64,000 nucleotides of DNA from positions 186,001 to 250,000 of the forward strand of contig NZ_BDBI01000016.1 in assembly GCF_001612905.1 (NCBI RefSeq). The letters are read 5' to 3'. The notes beneath the pieces were generated by a model. That model saw only the letters and a program-made list of their open reading frames with translations, did not search any database and was not told the DNA's origin. The DNA is from Nocardia ignorata NBRC 108230. Its GTDB lineage: Bacteria; Actinomycetota; Actinomycetes; Mycobacteriales; Mycobacteriaceae. Below, in pieces: positions 9,396 to 18,237 of this stretch. Positions within the stretch are counted from its first letter, which is position 1. Every line of letters begins with the position of its first letter. The translations under genes were made by a program, and so were the position numbers.

Positions 9396-9896
9396 TCACC
9401 AGCTCGAGTCGGTGACCGAACCGCCTCGATCACGGCCGAGGTCCACGTCGACGGTTCCGGAGAACTCCATCGGCTTGTCGTCTTCGGCCGGACGTGCCGG
9501 CGAATTCGGCGGCGAAGTGGGTGCTTTCACCGGTTCCGGGACCTTGATCTCGGGCATGCCCTCCACCAGGTCGGACAGTTTCGGCATGCGTGCGCGCTGG
9601 GTGTTCAGTGGTTCCAGCAGCTCGCTCGTCTTGCGCGCCATCTCGGCGGACGCCTGCTTGGCGGCCTCGGTGACCGCCTTGGCGATCTCGGCGTAGCTGA
9701 GGTCTTCGACGTCGGGTCCGAATTTCGTCTCGATCACCACATTGTCCGCGTTCACCGTCACTGTGACGTGTCTGCGGACCGTGGCACTGGCCGTCAGGGT
9801 CGCGCGTTCCTGCTGGAGCCGGGCGATGGTGCGCATCTGTTCCTGCACACCTTCGAGAATGTCGGCCATATCGGCCCTGGCCTGCTCGTTCACCAT
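9396..9896 (-). CDS. YbaB/EbfC-like family protein of the WXG100-toxin operon
   Basis: 166 residues from ATG 9896 (MVNEQARAD...). The reading frame stays open further upstream, but the 16-bp spacing from the WXG100 gene and the start of recognisable YbaB-like sequence favour this ATG. The N-terminal ~90 residues form a helix, a beta segment (V-T-V-T-V-N-A-D-N-V-V-I) and a helix, as in YbaB/EbfC nucleoid-associated proteins. The C-terminal third is Pro-rich and acidic and probably disordered. YbaB-like genes next to WXG100 and large secreted proteins are common in Nocardia and Rhodococcus, where their role is unsettled. A second copy of this arrangement occurs at 38179. Confidence 0.75.
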   Translation of the reverse strand: MVNEQARADMADILEGVQEQMRTIARLQQERATLTASATVRRHVTVTVNADNVVIETKFGPDVEDLSYAEIAKAVTEAAKQASAEMARKTSELLEPLNTQRARMPKLSDLVEGMPEIKVPEPVKAPTSPPNSPARPAEDDKPMEFSGTVDVDLGRDRGGSVTDSSW

Positions 9897-9912
9897 TGTC
9901 GCGAATACCAGC

Positions 9913-10236
9913 TCAGCGCAGCCCGTAGCGGTTGTCGAGTTCCATATTGTGCAGGAACTCGGCGGTCTCGACCTGCGACTGGGACATGTTGGCGAATCCA
10001 TCGGCCACCGCGTCACCGTTGTCGGTGAGCAACTTGCTCGACTTGATGTAACCGCCCGAGCCGTCCTGGCCATTGGCGAAGGTTGTCCCGATGGTGTCGT
10101 GTCCCCAGCAGCCGTGGTGGCTCTCGACCGAGGCTTTGAGGGTGTCCATGATGCTGGTGACCCGGTCGTTCACGTGACCGGTCTTGGCAGCCGCACCGCG
10201 GAACAGATGCTCATCGAATTCGACCTTGTCTGCCAT
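9913..10236 (-). CDS. WXG100-family (ESX) protein
   Basis: 107 residues starting MADKVEFDE. It is predicted to be a helical hairpin with the turn motif C-W-G-H-D-T-I-G, a W-x-G variant with His in place of Gly as the third residue. Length and motif fit WXG100 proteins exported by type VII systems, usually as dimers. It is the first gene of the operon that continues into the YbaB-like and giant-protein genes (gaps 16 and 26 bp), so it may be a co-secreted partner of the giant protein. The start at 10236 is supported by a GGAGGAG ribosome-binding site 7 bp upstream. No ESX core genes (EccC, EccD and others) are in the window. Confidence 0.8.
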   Translation of the reverse strand: MADKVEFDEHLFRGAAAKTGHVNDRVTSIMDTLKASVESHHGCWGHDTIGTTFANGQDGSGGYIKSSKLLTDNGDAVADGFANMSQSQVETAEFLHNMELDNRYGLR

Positions 10237-10243
10237 CTCGACG

Positions 10244-10250
10244 CTCCTCC
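10244..10250 (-). promoter_or_regulatory. Strong ribosome binding site fixing the WXG100 start
   Basis: GGAGGAG on the minus strand, 7 bp before ATG 10236. It rejects the longer upstream reading frame, whose extra residues look unlike a WXG100 protein. Confidence 0.8.
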
Positions 10251-10478
10251 ACCATCGGGTAATACCTGTCGAGTATGCCACGGCGAGCACCCGCACGCAG
10301 GCCTCCAGAACGACAGGCGCACACCGATACTGGCCCTTTCCTGCGGTTTCGCACCCACTGGTCACCAGGAGTTCATCACGGCGACAGCCGCATCCACAGC
10401 TGAGCCGCGCGGTCGCGCCAACTGTGGCAGACTCGGTAGACCACAACCTGGGTCGGTGCGCCGACCTGCGCAGCAACG

Positions 10479-12017
10479 ATGATGGGGCCCGAGATTGACG
10501 TCGCGACGGAACCGCTCATGACCGACCTGAGCGGCCTCGAACGGCGCGTTGCAGCCGATCGCGCCAACACCCGCAGCCAGCAGCCCGAGGACTACCTCCG
10601 CCTGGCCGGTTCGCTCACCGAACTGGCCCAGGGGCTGCTCGCCACTCGCGACGACCCGTCCGGTCGCGACCGCACCGCCGAGGCGCTCGAGCCCGCACAG
10701 GAAGCGGTGGCGATCCGGCTGCACTGGCTGGTCGAGGGCTTCGTCTCCTACGAGTACGCGGGTGCGCTCCAGGACGCGCTTCGGCTGTTCGAGCAGGCGA
10801 CACGGCTGGTCGGGCATCGCCAGCTCGCCACCAACACCATCCGCAGCGCGTGTTCGGCCTATCGGCAAGTGGCACAGGACTATCCGGATGTGCAGGCGAT
10901 GTGTGCCGACGGGTTGTCCAAGTGCGGCGTGTGGTTGATGCGGCTCGATCACGAGGCGGCGGTGGCCGCCACGGAGTCGGCGGTGCGGATCCGGGCGGCG
11001 ATGTACGCGCGGGCACCCGAGCAGCCGGGCAAGTATCTGGCCAGCCTGAGCACGCTGTTGCGGACGCTGATGGTCGGGCGCTCCCGCAAGCAGGCCATCG
11101 CGAGCTATCGCGCGCTGTATTCGGAGGTCACCACCTCGGCGAGCACGGCGCAGCTGCGCGAAACCCGGATCGAGGACCTCGATCTCACCCTGAAGACCAC
11201 CCAGGCACTACACAAGCTCGGGGCGCCGACACTCGAGCGCGCCGGCCGGTTGACCCAGCAGCAGATTTTGTACCAGTCGGGTGGCGACCTGGCGACCATC
11301 GACGAAATCAACTGGCGCCTCGCTCTTGTCGGACTCAAGCCGCTGGCCGCCGGTGCCATGCCGGAGCCGCCGTCGCGACCCGTGGAAATCACCGCGACCT
11401 ACGGCGCGATCGCGGTGCGCTGCTCGGCGCCCGACGCGCTGGAGCAGGTTCGTGCCGCTGTCACCGCCGCCTTCGCCGCGCACGGCGCCACTCCTGTCGA
11501 CGCGGGTCGTTTCGCCGGTGTGCACGAAAGGCATTGGGGCGTCAAGGAACCGAAGGTGAACCCGGACGCCGAACTCGGCGCCGATGTGGTGCTCGTCGAG
11601 AAAGCCTCGGGCAGCTGGGTTTCGGTGAAGAGCCTGAACTGGGAGATCGGCGCACTCGGCAAACACCCCCTGGCCGTCGCCTTGTCGGCGAAGTGGCCGG
11701 TGCTGACCGTCGCCACCATCGAGAACATCTCCTACGAGCTGTGCCTCTACGACAACGGCGTGGCCACCCAGTACGCCGCCCTCGGCCGCCCCGCGGGCCA
11801 AGCACCACTCGACACTCCCCTGGCCCCCCTCGACTTCGCCACCCTCGCCGACTACGGCGCCGACTACGCCTCCGAAACCCAGGTCCGCGCGGCCTTCGGC
11901 AACGCGGCGATGTTCGCCAAGGTCACCGAACTCCCCGGCAGCGGCATCCGCCAAGCCGCCGAAAAGGGCCCACTCACCGATTACGGCCCCGACATCCTGT
12001 TCTTCGGCAAGGACTGA
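10479..12017 (+). CDS. Unassigned helical-repeat protein divergent from the toxin operon
   Basis: 512 residues from ATG 10479, or 499 from ATG 10518; neither start has a good ribosome-binding site. Residues ~15-270 are helical with TPR-like spacing (A-x-x-L-x-x-A-x-x-L patterns, Trp/Tyr/Leu-rich helices). The last ~200 residues are a separate alpha/beta domain beginning near V-E-I-T-A-T-Y-G-A-I. No signal peptide or membrane segment is seen, so it is probably cytoplasmic. It is divergent from the WXG100-toxin operon (242 bp between starts) and ends 2 bp from the kinase gene on the other strand. I do not recognise the family. Its position beside a toxin-like operon makes a chaperone or immunity role conceivable but unproven. 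Confidence 0.65.
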   Translation: MMGPEIDVATEPLMTDLSGLERRVAADRANTRSQQPEDYLRLAGSLTELAQGLLATRDDPSGRDRTAEALEPAQEAVAIRLHWLVEGFVSYEYAGALQDALRLFEQATRLVGHRQLATNTIRSACSAYRQVAQDYPDVQAMCADGLSKCGVWLMRLDHEAAVAATESAVRIRAAMYARAPEQPGKYLASLSTLLRTLMVGRSRKQAIASYRALYSEVTTSASTAQLRETRIEDLDLTLKTTQALHKLGAPTLERAGRLTQQQILYQSGGDLATIDEINWRLALVGLKPLAAGAMPEPPSRPVEITATYGAIAVRCSAPDALEQVRAAVTAAFAAHGATPVDAGRFAGVHERHWGVKEPKVNPDAELGADVVLVEKASGSWVSVKSLNWEIGALGKHPLAVALSAKWPVLTVATIENISYELCLYDNGVATQYAALGRPAGQAPLDTPLAPLDFATLADYGADYASETQVRAAFGNAAMFAKVTELPGSGIRQAAEKGPLTDYGPDILFFGKD

Positions 12018-12019
12018 AC

Positions 12020-13498
12020 TCAGGTGATGTGGTGGCGCAAGATCGGCACCACCGAGTCGAGTGCCTGCTGATCGGAACCGGTGCCGTAGTTGCACAGCGC
12101 CGCAACGGCTTTGGGATCGTCGATGACGATGACCAGCGCACGCACGGCGGTGATATACCAGTCGAGGCCGAGCAGTGATCCGGCTCCGGAGCCCGGATCA
12201 CTACGGACGACGAGCAGGTAGTCCGCGGCGTAGTGGTCGCCGAACAACCGCCACCGAGCAGAATTGTCGAGCGCCCGCGGTGACGGCTCGTCCCCCACCC
12301 GGCCGAAACCGCTGTAGTACGCGAACCCGAACGATTCGAGCAACGCAGCCTGCGGTGTCCGCGCGAGATGAATCGCCGTCGCGGCCGGGCTGTACCCGGA
12401 AGCGGCCGTTGCTTCCACGGCGCTGATATCCACGATCCCGATCGTCTTGCCCGCGAACTGCGGATTGTCGGCCCGCACCTGTGCCGCCGATGTCGCGCCC
12501 ATGCGTACCGGGGAGGTAGCGACCGCGGTGGTGTTCGGCGCGTCGGCACTCGGCCGCAGCACCAGAGCTCCCGCTCCGATGACCAGCACACCCGCGACGG
12601 CGGCCGACAGGAGCCGTCTCCGGCTGTTGCGCACACGCACCGGCCGTGCACCGACTGTCAGCGCCCGGTGCGCCGCGTCGCTCAGCTCGCGACAGCTGTT
12701 GAACCGCCCCGCCGGATCCTTGGCCATGGCTACGGCGATCACGTCGTCGAGAGCCGGCGGTAGCCGTGGATCGAGCGAACTCGGGCGGGGCGGCGGCTCG
12801 TACAGGTGACCGGCCATGACCAGTGCGGGCTGCGTCGCAGGAAAGGGGTTGGCACCGGTGAGCAGCTTGTACAGCGCGCAGCCGAGCGCATAGATATCGG
12901 TGCGATGGTCGAGCCGTCCACCCTGCAACTGCTCGGGTGCCGCGTACGCGATCGTCGCCAGAATCGCGCCTGCCGCGGTGAGTTCGCTGGTATCCGCCAG
13001 CGATTTGGCGACGCCGAAATCGGTGAGCAGCACCCGCTCGTCCTCGTGGCCCGGCGTGGACAGCATGAAATTCGCGGGCTTCACGTCGCGGTGCAGCAAT
13101 CCGCGCCGATGCGCGTAGTCGAGCGCCGTGCCGACCTCGGTGATGATCCGCAACGCGCGCTGCGGCGTCATCGCCTGCGCGGACCTGGCCAATTCGGCCG
13201 CGGCATCGGTGCCGTCGACGTATTGCATGGCGATCCACAGATAGCCGCCGTCTTCACCACGGTCGTGAACGGCGACGATGTTCGGGTGGTCGAGGCCGGC
13301 GGCAAGGTCGGCCTCACGCTGGAATCGTGCACGGAATTCGGTGTCGCGCGTCAGCTCGGAACTGAGCACTTTGAGCGCGTCGCGCCGGGGCAGGCTGGGG
13401 TGCGCCGCGAGATAGACCGAGCCCATCCCCCCGGTGCCGAGCAGACGCTCGATCCGGTATCCGCCGATCACGGTGCCCGGCAGCAGAGTCATCGACAT
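12020..13498 (-). CDS. Membrane-anchored Ser/Thr protein kinase (Pkn type)
   Basis: 492 residues. The kinase domain (1-~275) has the glycine loop G-T-G-G-M-G-S-V, Lys43, the catalytic [11 protein letters not shown] and A-P-E-Q, so it looks active. A basic Arg-rich segment precedes one transmembrane helix near residues 292-312. The remaining ~180 residues would lie outside the membrane, with no PASTA repeats. The same extracytoplasmic compartment would hold the two lipoproteins encoded just upstream, which ends 3 bp before this start. This suggests a kinase sensing or phosphorylating a partner linked to those lipoproteins. ATG codons at 13498 and 13492 are both possible starts. Confidence 0.9.
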   Translation of the reverse strand: MSMTLLPGTVIGGYRIERLLGTGGMGSVYLAAHPSLPRRDALKVLSSELTRDTEFRARFQREADLAAGLDHPNIVAVHDRGEDGGYLWIAMQYVDGTDAAAELARSAQAMTPQRALRIITEVGTALDYAHRRGLLHRDVKPANFMLSTPGHEDERVLLTDFGVAKSLADTSELTAAGAILATIAYAAPEQLQGGRLDHRTDIYALGCALYKLLTGANPFPATQPALVMAGHLYEPPPRPSSLDPRLPPALDDVIAVAMAKDPAGRFNSCRELSDAAHRALTVGARPVRVRNSRRRLLSAAVAGVLVIGAGALVLRPSADAPNTTAVATSPVRMGATSAAQVRADNPQFAGKTIGIVDISAVEATAASGYSPAATAIHLARTPQAALLESFGFAYYSGFGRVGDEPSPRALDNSARWRLFGDHYAADYLLVVRSDPGSGAGSLLGLDWYITAVRALVIVIDDPKAVAALCNYGTGSDQQALDSVVPILRHHIT

Positions 13499-13501
13499 CC
13501 C

Positions 13502-14764
13502 TTACAAATAGGCGCTGTTGGCCAGGAGCGCGTACTGTGCCGCAGCCCGTTGATACAGGTCGGGGACCTGATTGCTCATGACGACGGCGACGTAGCGGTC
13601 GTAGCGCAGAACGCACAGGTATCGCGTCTCCCGCGACACGTACGGGCCGGCAGGCGAATACTTCTCGGCATTGTTGAAGCAGAACGTGTCGGGCACCTGC
13701 GGGCCCGCCAACGGTGTGGTCGTCGGCAGATCCTTGCGGGCCTGCCACACCCGCTCGGCGGCGTCACGATCACGGGCGCGTAGCAACAAAGCACCCTCGT
13801 AGACGGTGGCGATACGGTCGACGCCGCCGAGGTCGAGGATGCGTTTCCACTCCTGCCTGTCCTCGGTGAGCTGCAGGAACGCACGGGGCGTCATAGTGGC
13901 CGTGGTGTAGTCGACGTCGAATGCGGGCTGGCTCGGCATCCGCTCGCGGGGGTCGAGAACTCGGCGGAGCACGCCATCGGGGTCGCGGTCGAGCCGCAGC
14001 ACTTCCCTGGGCGAGAGCGGGGGCAACGCGTCGAGCAGTGGCAACTGGGCCGCGAGGGTGCGTTCGGTCAGCGAGCGCAGTGCGCCCAGCTCCGGCTTCG
14101 GCGCGACGGCGTAGACGTGCACGACATACTGTCCGTGAGCGACCACCGAAACCATCGACCGGACGCCGGGGCGCCAATGTCCCTGGGCAGCCGGATAGTT
14201 GTCCAGGAATACCGGCACATTGAGATCGGGGGCGAGCCAGAAGTCCGCCTGTTCCAGTTCCAGGGCCGCTGCCCGTGCCCGCGCCTGGTCGGGAAGCTGC
14301 AGGACGGTTATTCCGACCGCAGTCGTGTCGCCTTGGTCCGGCTCGCCCTCCAAGACCTCGCTCGCATAGGTGTTTTCCCGCAGCGGCGTGGTGCGGCTGC
14401 GCACAGAGAACCCGAACATCACTCCGTGTTTCTCGGCAACGCTCCTCGTCGCATCCGCGAGCACCGCAGCCACTTCGCGTGGCTCGTCGATCGCATGCCG
14501 CTCGATGCCGTACCGCAGGGCCGGGTCTATCTCGGTGCCCAGCGCGACACTGTTCGCCAAACGCGCGATGGCAAGCGCTCGACCTTGGCTGACCGTGTGG
14601 TGATAGACCGCTTCCCGAAATTCGTACGGGAGGACCGCGTATTTTCCGACATCGAGTTTCCGGACATCGATTTCGCCCGGCCCCGCTCGCCCCTGCATCG
14701 AGCCACCACACGCGGCGACGACGAGCGACGCGGCGAGCAGCAGCACCATCCGACGCCGCCTCAT
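13502..14764 (-). CDS. Lipoprotein, paralogue of the preceding lipoprotein
   Basis: 420 residues with a basic, hydrophobic leader ending in a lipobox (V-V-A-A-C; Cys19), so export and lipid anchoring are expected. The mature part opens with D-V-R-K-L-D-V-G-K-Y, close to L-A-K-L-D-V-G-T-Y of the upstream gene product, and both proteins share the C-terminal pattern C-x-x-x-x-Y-D/H-R-Y-A/V-A-V-V. They therefore form a paralogous pair. I think this is the family annotated in Nocardia as DUF7373 lipoproteins but cannot confirm it. The ATG overlaps the end of the upstream gene by 4 bp, which indicates translational coupling. Confidence 0.8.
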   Translation of the reverse strand: MRRRRMVLLLAASLVVAACGGSMQGRAGPGEIDVRKLDVGKYAVLPYEFREAVYHHTVSQGRALAIARLANSVALGTEIDPALRYGIERHAIDEPREVAAVLADATRSVAEKHGVMFGFSVRSRTTPLRENTYASEVLEGEPDQGDTTAVGITVLQLPDQARARAAALELEQADFWLAPDLNVPVFLDNYPAAQGHWRPGVRSMVSVVAHGQYVVHVYAVAPKPELGALRSLTERTLAAQLPLLDALPPLSPREVLRLDRDPDGVLRRVLDPRERMPSQPAFDVDYTTATMTPRAFLQLTEDRQEWKRILDLGGVDRIATVYEGALLLRARDRDAAERVWQARKDLPTTTPLAGPQVPDTFCFNNAEKYSPAGPYVSRETRYLCVLRYDRYVAVVMSNQVPDLYQRAAAQYALLANSAYL

Positions 14765-15963
14765 CCCGCGTTCACCAGAATCGCGTACTGCGCCGAAATC
14801 GCCTGCCGCACATCGCTGGCCTGGGAAGACGACACCACCGCCGCGTAGCGGTCATGACTCACGCCGCAGAAATAGCGCGAACCGGTATTCGGGCGCAGAG
14901 ACTCGTAGCACGCGGCGGCGGCGAGCCCCACCGGGCCCTCGATCGGTCGGAGGAATTTGTCGTGACCGGCTTCGGCGAGCAACCAGCGTGCGCTCTCGGC
15001 ATCCCTCGTGCGATAGACGGTGCTCTTGTCCTGGGCTACCCGATCGACCCCGGCCGCCTCGTTGATGCGTCGGGTGTTCACCAGATCAACCGCCCCGTGC
15101 AGCGCGCCGTGTCCGTCTTCGAGAGTGGGGAACTCACGTGCGCCTCCGGTTTCGCTGCCGACAGGCAGGGTGCGGGCCAGCATCTTGTCCGGATCGACGG
15201 GGATCGAGGGCAAGCGGTCCACCGGCGTCGGTATGTAGGCGGCCAACCGCTGCGCGGTGACTGTCATGGCCTTGTCCGCCAACGGGACCAAAGCTGCCTG
15301 ATCGGAGATCGCCAATGTCTTGTTCTCGTCGCTCCACACACCGACCTTGATGACGAAGCGCGCTGCCGCCATCCAGGCGGTCACCCGCTGAGCGTCATTG
15401 CGCCACACCATGAGCGCGCTCGGATGGTATGCCGATTCGATCTGCTCCACCGCAGCATCCGGGCCGTCACCTCGCCGATGGAGCGCGACGGCGGCCGACT
15501 GCGCCGCCTCGGGTGAATCGAACAGCATGGCCTGCACCGAAAGCGTCTGTGAGATGTTGATGTCCTCGTGGGACCGGGCAACGCTGGTGAGGCCGGCAAT
15601 GAGGCCCTTCGCGTCCTCGCCGAACCCGTCTCCGAAGACCTCGTTCAAATCTTGCGTCGGCGTCGGAAAGGCCCGGCCGCCGGTTGCCGATGCGACGAAC
15701 TGCGGATCGATCTCCGCCGGCAACGGCAGCACGGAACCCAGCCGCACACCCTCCATATACCGAGCCAGCTCCCAAGACGGTGTCGTGGTGATCTCGCGCG
15801 GCACCGTCGGATACGTCCCGACATCCAGTTTCGCGAGATCGACCACCTGTTCAGGTGGTGGTTCTACCACCGGATCCGCCGAACAACCGGCAATCACCAG
15901 CATCGCCGCGGCAATGACCCCTGAAAGCACTGCAGTACCGCGCATTCCCCCGAATTTCCCCAT
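14761..15963 (-). CDS. Lipoprotein, first gene of the lipoprotein-lipoprotein-kinase operon
   Basis: 400 residues from ATG 15963. The hydrophobic leader ends in the lipobox V-I-A-G-C, so the mature lipoprotein would begin at that Cys. It then has a Pro/Glu/Val-rich linker and the family motif L-A-K-L-D-V-G-T-Y. Two Cys near the C-terminus (A-A-C-Y-E and Y-F-C-G-V) could form a disulphide, and matching Cys occur in the downstream paralogue. No enzyme motif is visible. The function is unknown; the context suggests a cell-envelope module with the kinase. Confidence 0.8.
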   Translation of the reverse strand: MGKFGGMRGTAVLSGVIAAAMLVIAGCSADPVVEPPPEQVVDLAKLDVGTYPTVPREITTTPSWELARYMEGVRLGSVLPLPAEIDPQFVASATGGRAFPTPTQDLNEVFGDGFGEDAKGLIAGLTSVARSHEDINISQTLSVQAMLFDSPEAAQSAAVALHRRGDGPDAAVEQIESAYHPSALMVWRNDAQRVTAWMAAARFVIKVGVWSDENKTLAISDQAALVPLADKAMTVTAQRLAAYIPTPVDRLPSIPVDPDKMLARTLPVGSETGGAREFPTLEDGHGALHGAVDLVNTRRINEAAGVDRVAQDKSTVYRTRDAESARWLLAEAGHDKFLRPIEGPVGLAAAACYESLRPNTGSRYFCGVSHDRYAAVVSSSQASDVRQAISAQYAILVNAG

Positions 15964-16104
15964 CTACCGGCCCCGGCTTTCACGCGGCCGGAAGCCACAG
16001 CACCCACCTTCGCGGTGAGCTAGGGCGAACCTACCGCACAGCCGTGCGGATCGCCTTCCGAGCTCGAGTGAAACCGCTTGGGAACCTGCGGTATTCAACT
16101 TGAA

Positions 16105-16150
16105 GCACGCAAAGCCGCTGCCCCGCATCGGAGCGACGGCTTTTGTGTGC
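16105..16150 (-). terminator. Hairpin downstream of the small membrane protein gene
   Basis: GCACGCAAAGCCG pairs, with one bulge or mismatch, to CGGCTTTTGTGTGC across a ~19-base loop. It begins directly after the stop at 16151 and is a plausible intrinsic terminator, though not followed by a clean T tract on the minus strand. Confidence 0.5.
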
Positions 16151-16363
16151 TCAGGAGTTGCGGTTCGCGTCTCGTTTGATTCGGGCCGCGCTGCCGAAGC
16201 AGGCTGCTGCCGTCACCAGCAGGCCCGTGGTGATCGCGCTGGTGAAGCCGCTCGGCTCCATACCGAATGCCGAGAACATCAGAATGAACAGGCCGAAGCC
16301 TGCCAGTGCCGCAATTCCCCCCATGAATAGATTCTTACGTTGCTGCACTTGCTCTTCCGTCAT
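16151..16363 (-). CDS. Small two-helix membrane protein
   Basis: 70 residues from ATG 16363 (MTEEQVQQRKNLFMGG). Two hydrophobic stretches, about residues 12-32 and 36-56, are separated by a short E-P-S-G turn, and a basic tail follows. The frame is open further upstream, but the leading sequence is polar and atypical, so this ATG is preferred. No ribosome-binding site stands out. It is a conserved-hypothetical type protein with no predicted function. Confidence 0.55.
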   Translation of the reverse strand: MTEEQVQQRKNLFMGGIAALAGFGLFILMFSAFGMEPSGFTSAITTGLLVTAAACFGSAARIKRDANRNS

Positions 16364-16499
16364 ACCGGTAAAAGTATCTGTTGTCGGCGGCAAATGTAAA
16401 CCGCAGCCGGGCAATGCTTTCGGAATCGTCGAATTGTTCGCGACAATTGATTGCACCCCGATTACCGTCGATCCGGGTCACCCGGCATGATCGATTACT

Positions 16500-16943
16500 G
16501 TGCGAGTACTGCTGCAACGTGTGACCACCGCCCAGGTAACCGTCGACGATCAGGTCGTCGGCCGGATCGACCCGGCCGCGACGGGTGCGCCGCACGGCCT
16601 GCTCGCGCTGGTCGGTGTGACCCACACCGATACCGAGGACCTCGCGAAAGCGCTGGCGGACAAGGCTTTCCGTCTGCGCATTCTCGACGGGGAACGTTCG
16701 GCCGCCGACCTGAACGCGCCGATCCTCGTCGTCAGCCAGTTCACCCTTTACGCCAACACCGCCAAGGGGCGCCGCCCCTCCTGGAACGCGGCCGCCCCGG
16801 GCCCGGTCGCCGAACCCCTGGTGGACACCTTCGCCGACGCCCTGCGTGACCTGCGTGCCACCGTGGCCACCGGAAAATTCGGCGCGCACATGCACATAGA
16901 TCTGACCAACGACGGCCCGGTCACCGTCCTGCTCGAAGGCTGA
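16500..16943 (+). CDS. dtd: D-aminoacyl-tRNA deacylase
   Basis: 147 residues from GTG 16500, giving MRVLLQRV, the usual N-terminus of the family. It hydrolyses D-aminoacyl-tRNAs (and glycyl-tRNA-Ala) to keep D-amino acids out of translation. The active-site motif S-Q-F-T-L and the C-terminal N-x-G-P-V-T motif, here N-D-G-P-V-T, are both present, and the length is normal. It is convergent with the ABC permease gene, with 1 bp between them. Confidence 0.95.
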   Translation: MRVLLQRVTTAQVTVDDQVVGRIDPAATGAPHGLLALVGVTHTDTEDLAKALADKAFRLRILDGERSAADLNAPILVVSQFTLYANTAKGRRPSWNAAAPGPVAEPLVDTFADALRDLRATVATGKFGAHMHIDLTNDGPVTVLLEG

Positions 16944-16944
16944 A

Positions 16945-18237
16945 CTAATTGTCACCCGGCCGGTACGGAATACCGTCTGCGGCGGGCGCGACGGCTTTTC
17001 CGATGAATCCGGCGACCACGACGAGAGTCACCACGTAGGGCAGCATGCCGAGGAATTCGGTGGGGATCGGGTTGCCGGGCATGGTGTTGAGGAACCGTTG
17101 CAGGGCGCTGGAGAAGCCGAAGAGCAGGGCCGCCAGGAGGGCGCCGACGGGGTTCCAGCGGCCGACGATCATTACCGCGAGCGCGACGAAACCGAGGGCC
17201 GCGGTCATGTTCTTGCTGAAGGCCACATTGTTGGCGATGGTGAAGAACGCGCCACCGAAACCTGACAGCGCACCCGCACAGGTGACGTTCCAGAATCGCA
17301 GCCGGTTCACGTCGATGCCGGCGGCGTCGGCGGCGGCCGGGTGCTCGCCGACGGCACGGGTCCGCAGCCCCCACCTGGTGTGGAACAGCAGGTAGGACAG
17401 GCCGAACACGCAGGCCAGCGCCACGTAGACAAAGAGGTTCTGGTCGAAGAGGACCGGTCCGAGGATCGGGATGTCGGTGAGGAAACCGAGGCCGATGTCG
17501 TGCAGGAATCCGCCGATGCGCGGCACCGTGCTCGGCTGGTTGAGCGAATGGTCCATGCGCATGAGCCGCTCGAACAGAAACCCGGTGAGACCGAGCGCGA
17601 GCAGGTTCAGGATCACACCGGTGACCAGCTGATTCACCTCGAAACGGGTGGCCAGCCAGGCCAGCAGCAGCGTGGAGACCATGCCGCTGAGCACTGCCGC
17701 GAGGATGCCGACATAGGGGTTGCCGGTGATCGAGGCGAACAGCACGGCGGTGAAGGCGCCCGCCAGGAACTGTCCTTCGATGCCGAGGTTGATGACACCG
17801 GACCGCTCACACACCACCCCGGACAGAGCGCCGAAGATGAACGGCAAGGCCAGGAACAGCGTGGTGGCCAGCACGAACTCCACCGGGAACCCGACGCCGG
17901 GCGTCACCACCCAGGACAGCACCGCGATCACCAGCGCGGTCGCCGCCACCCCCACGATCACCCCGTGCGTGCGCGCACTCACCGCCCGCGCGAGCATCAG
18001 CACTCCGAGCAGAATGGTGAGCACCGCAAGCGTCACAACGATGCCGAAAGTACTGACAGTCCAGCTGTTTTCGACGGTCTGATCGAGACGGAACGTGGTG
18101 GCCCGCCCGTCGGGCATCCACAGCAATGCCGCGACGGCGAGCACCGCCCCGAGGACGACGAGCACTGCCCCACCCACCGGGTGACGCACGGTCTCGGTCA
18201 CGACGACCGGTTTCGATTCGGCGACAGCGGTACTCAC
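16945..18237 (-). CDS. ABC transporter permease (BMP/nucleoside type), second subunit
   Basis: 430 residues from GTG 18237 (STAVAESKP...), whose GTGA overlaps the stop of the upstream permease. It has about ten hydrophobic segments and the motif G-V-I-N-L-G-I-E-G-Q-F typical of the YufQ/NupQ branch of branched-chain-type permeases. The C-terminal half has G-x-x-P-x-A-A-x-x-A-G-I. It is the last gene of a four-gene set: binding lipoprotein, ATPase, permease, permease. This layout belongs to nucleoside or related base/ribose uptake systems; the exact substrate is not set by sequence alone. The frame extends upstream of the GTG but in poor-quality sequence. Confidence 0.88.
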   Translation of the reverse strand: MSTAVAESKPVVVTETVRHPVGGAVLVVLGAVLAVAALLWMPDGRATTFRLDQTVENSWTVSTFGIVVTLAVLTILLGVLMLARAVSARTHGVIVGVAATALVIAVLSWVVTPGVGFPVEFVLATTLFLALPFIFGALSGVVCERSGVINLGIEGQFLAGAFTAVLFASITGNPYVGILAAVLSGMVSTLLLAWLATRFEVNQLVTGVILNLLALGLTGFLFERLMRMDHSLNQPSTVPRIGGFLHDIGLGFLTDIPILGPVLFDQNLFVYVALACVFGLSYLLFHTRWGLRTRAVGEHPAAADAAGIDVNRLRFWNVTCAGALSGFGGAFFTIANNVAFSKNMTAALGFVALAVMIVGRWNPVGALLAALLFGFSSALQRFLNTMPGNPIPTEFLGMLPYVVTLVVVAGFIGKAVAPAADGIPYRPGDN

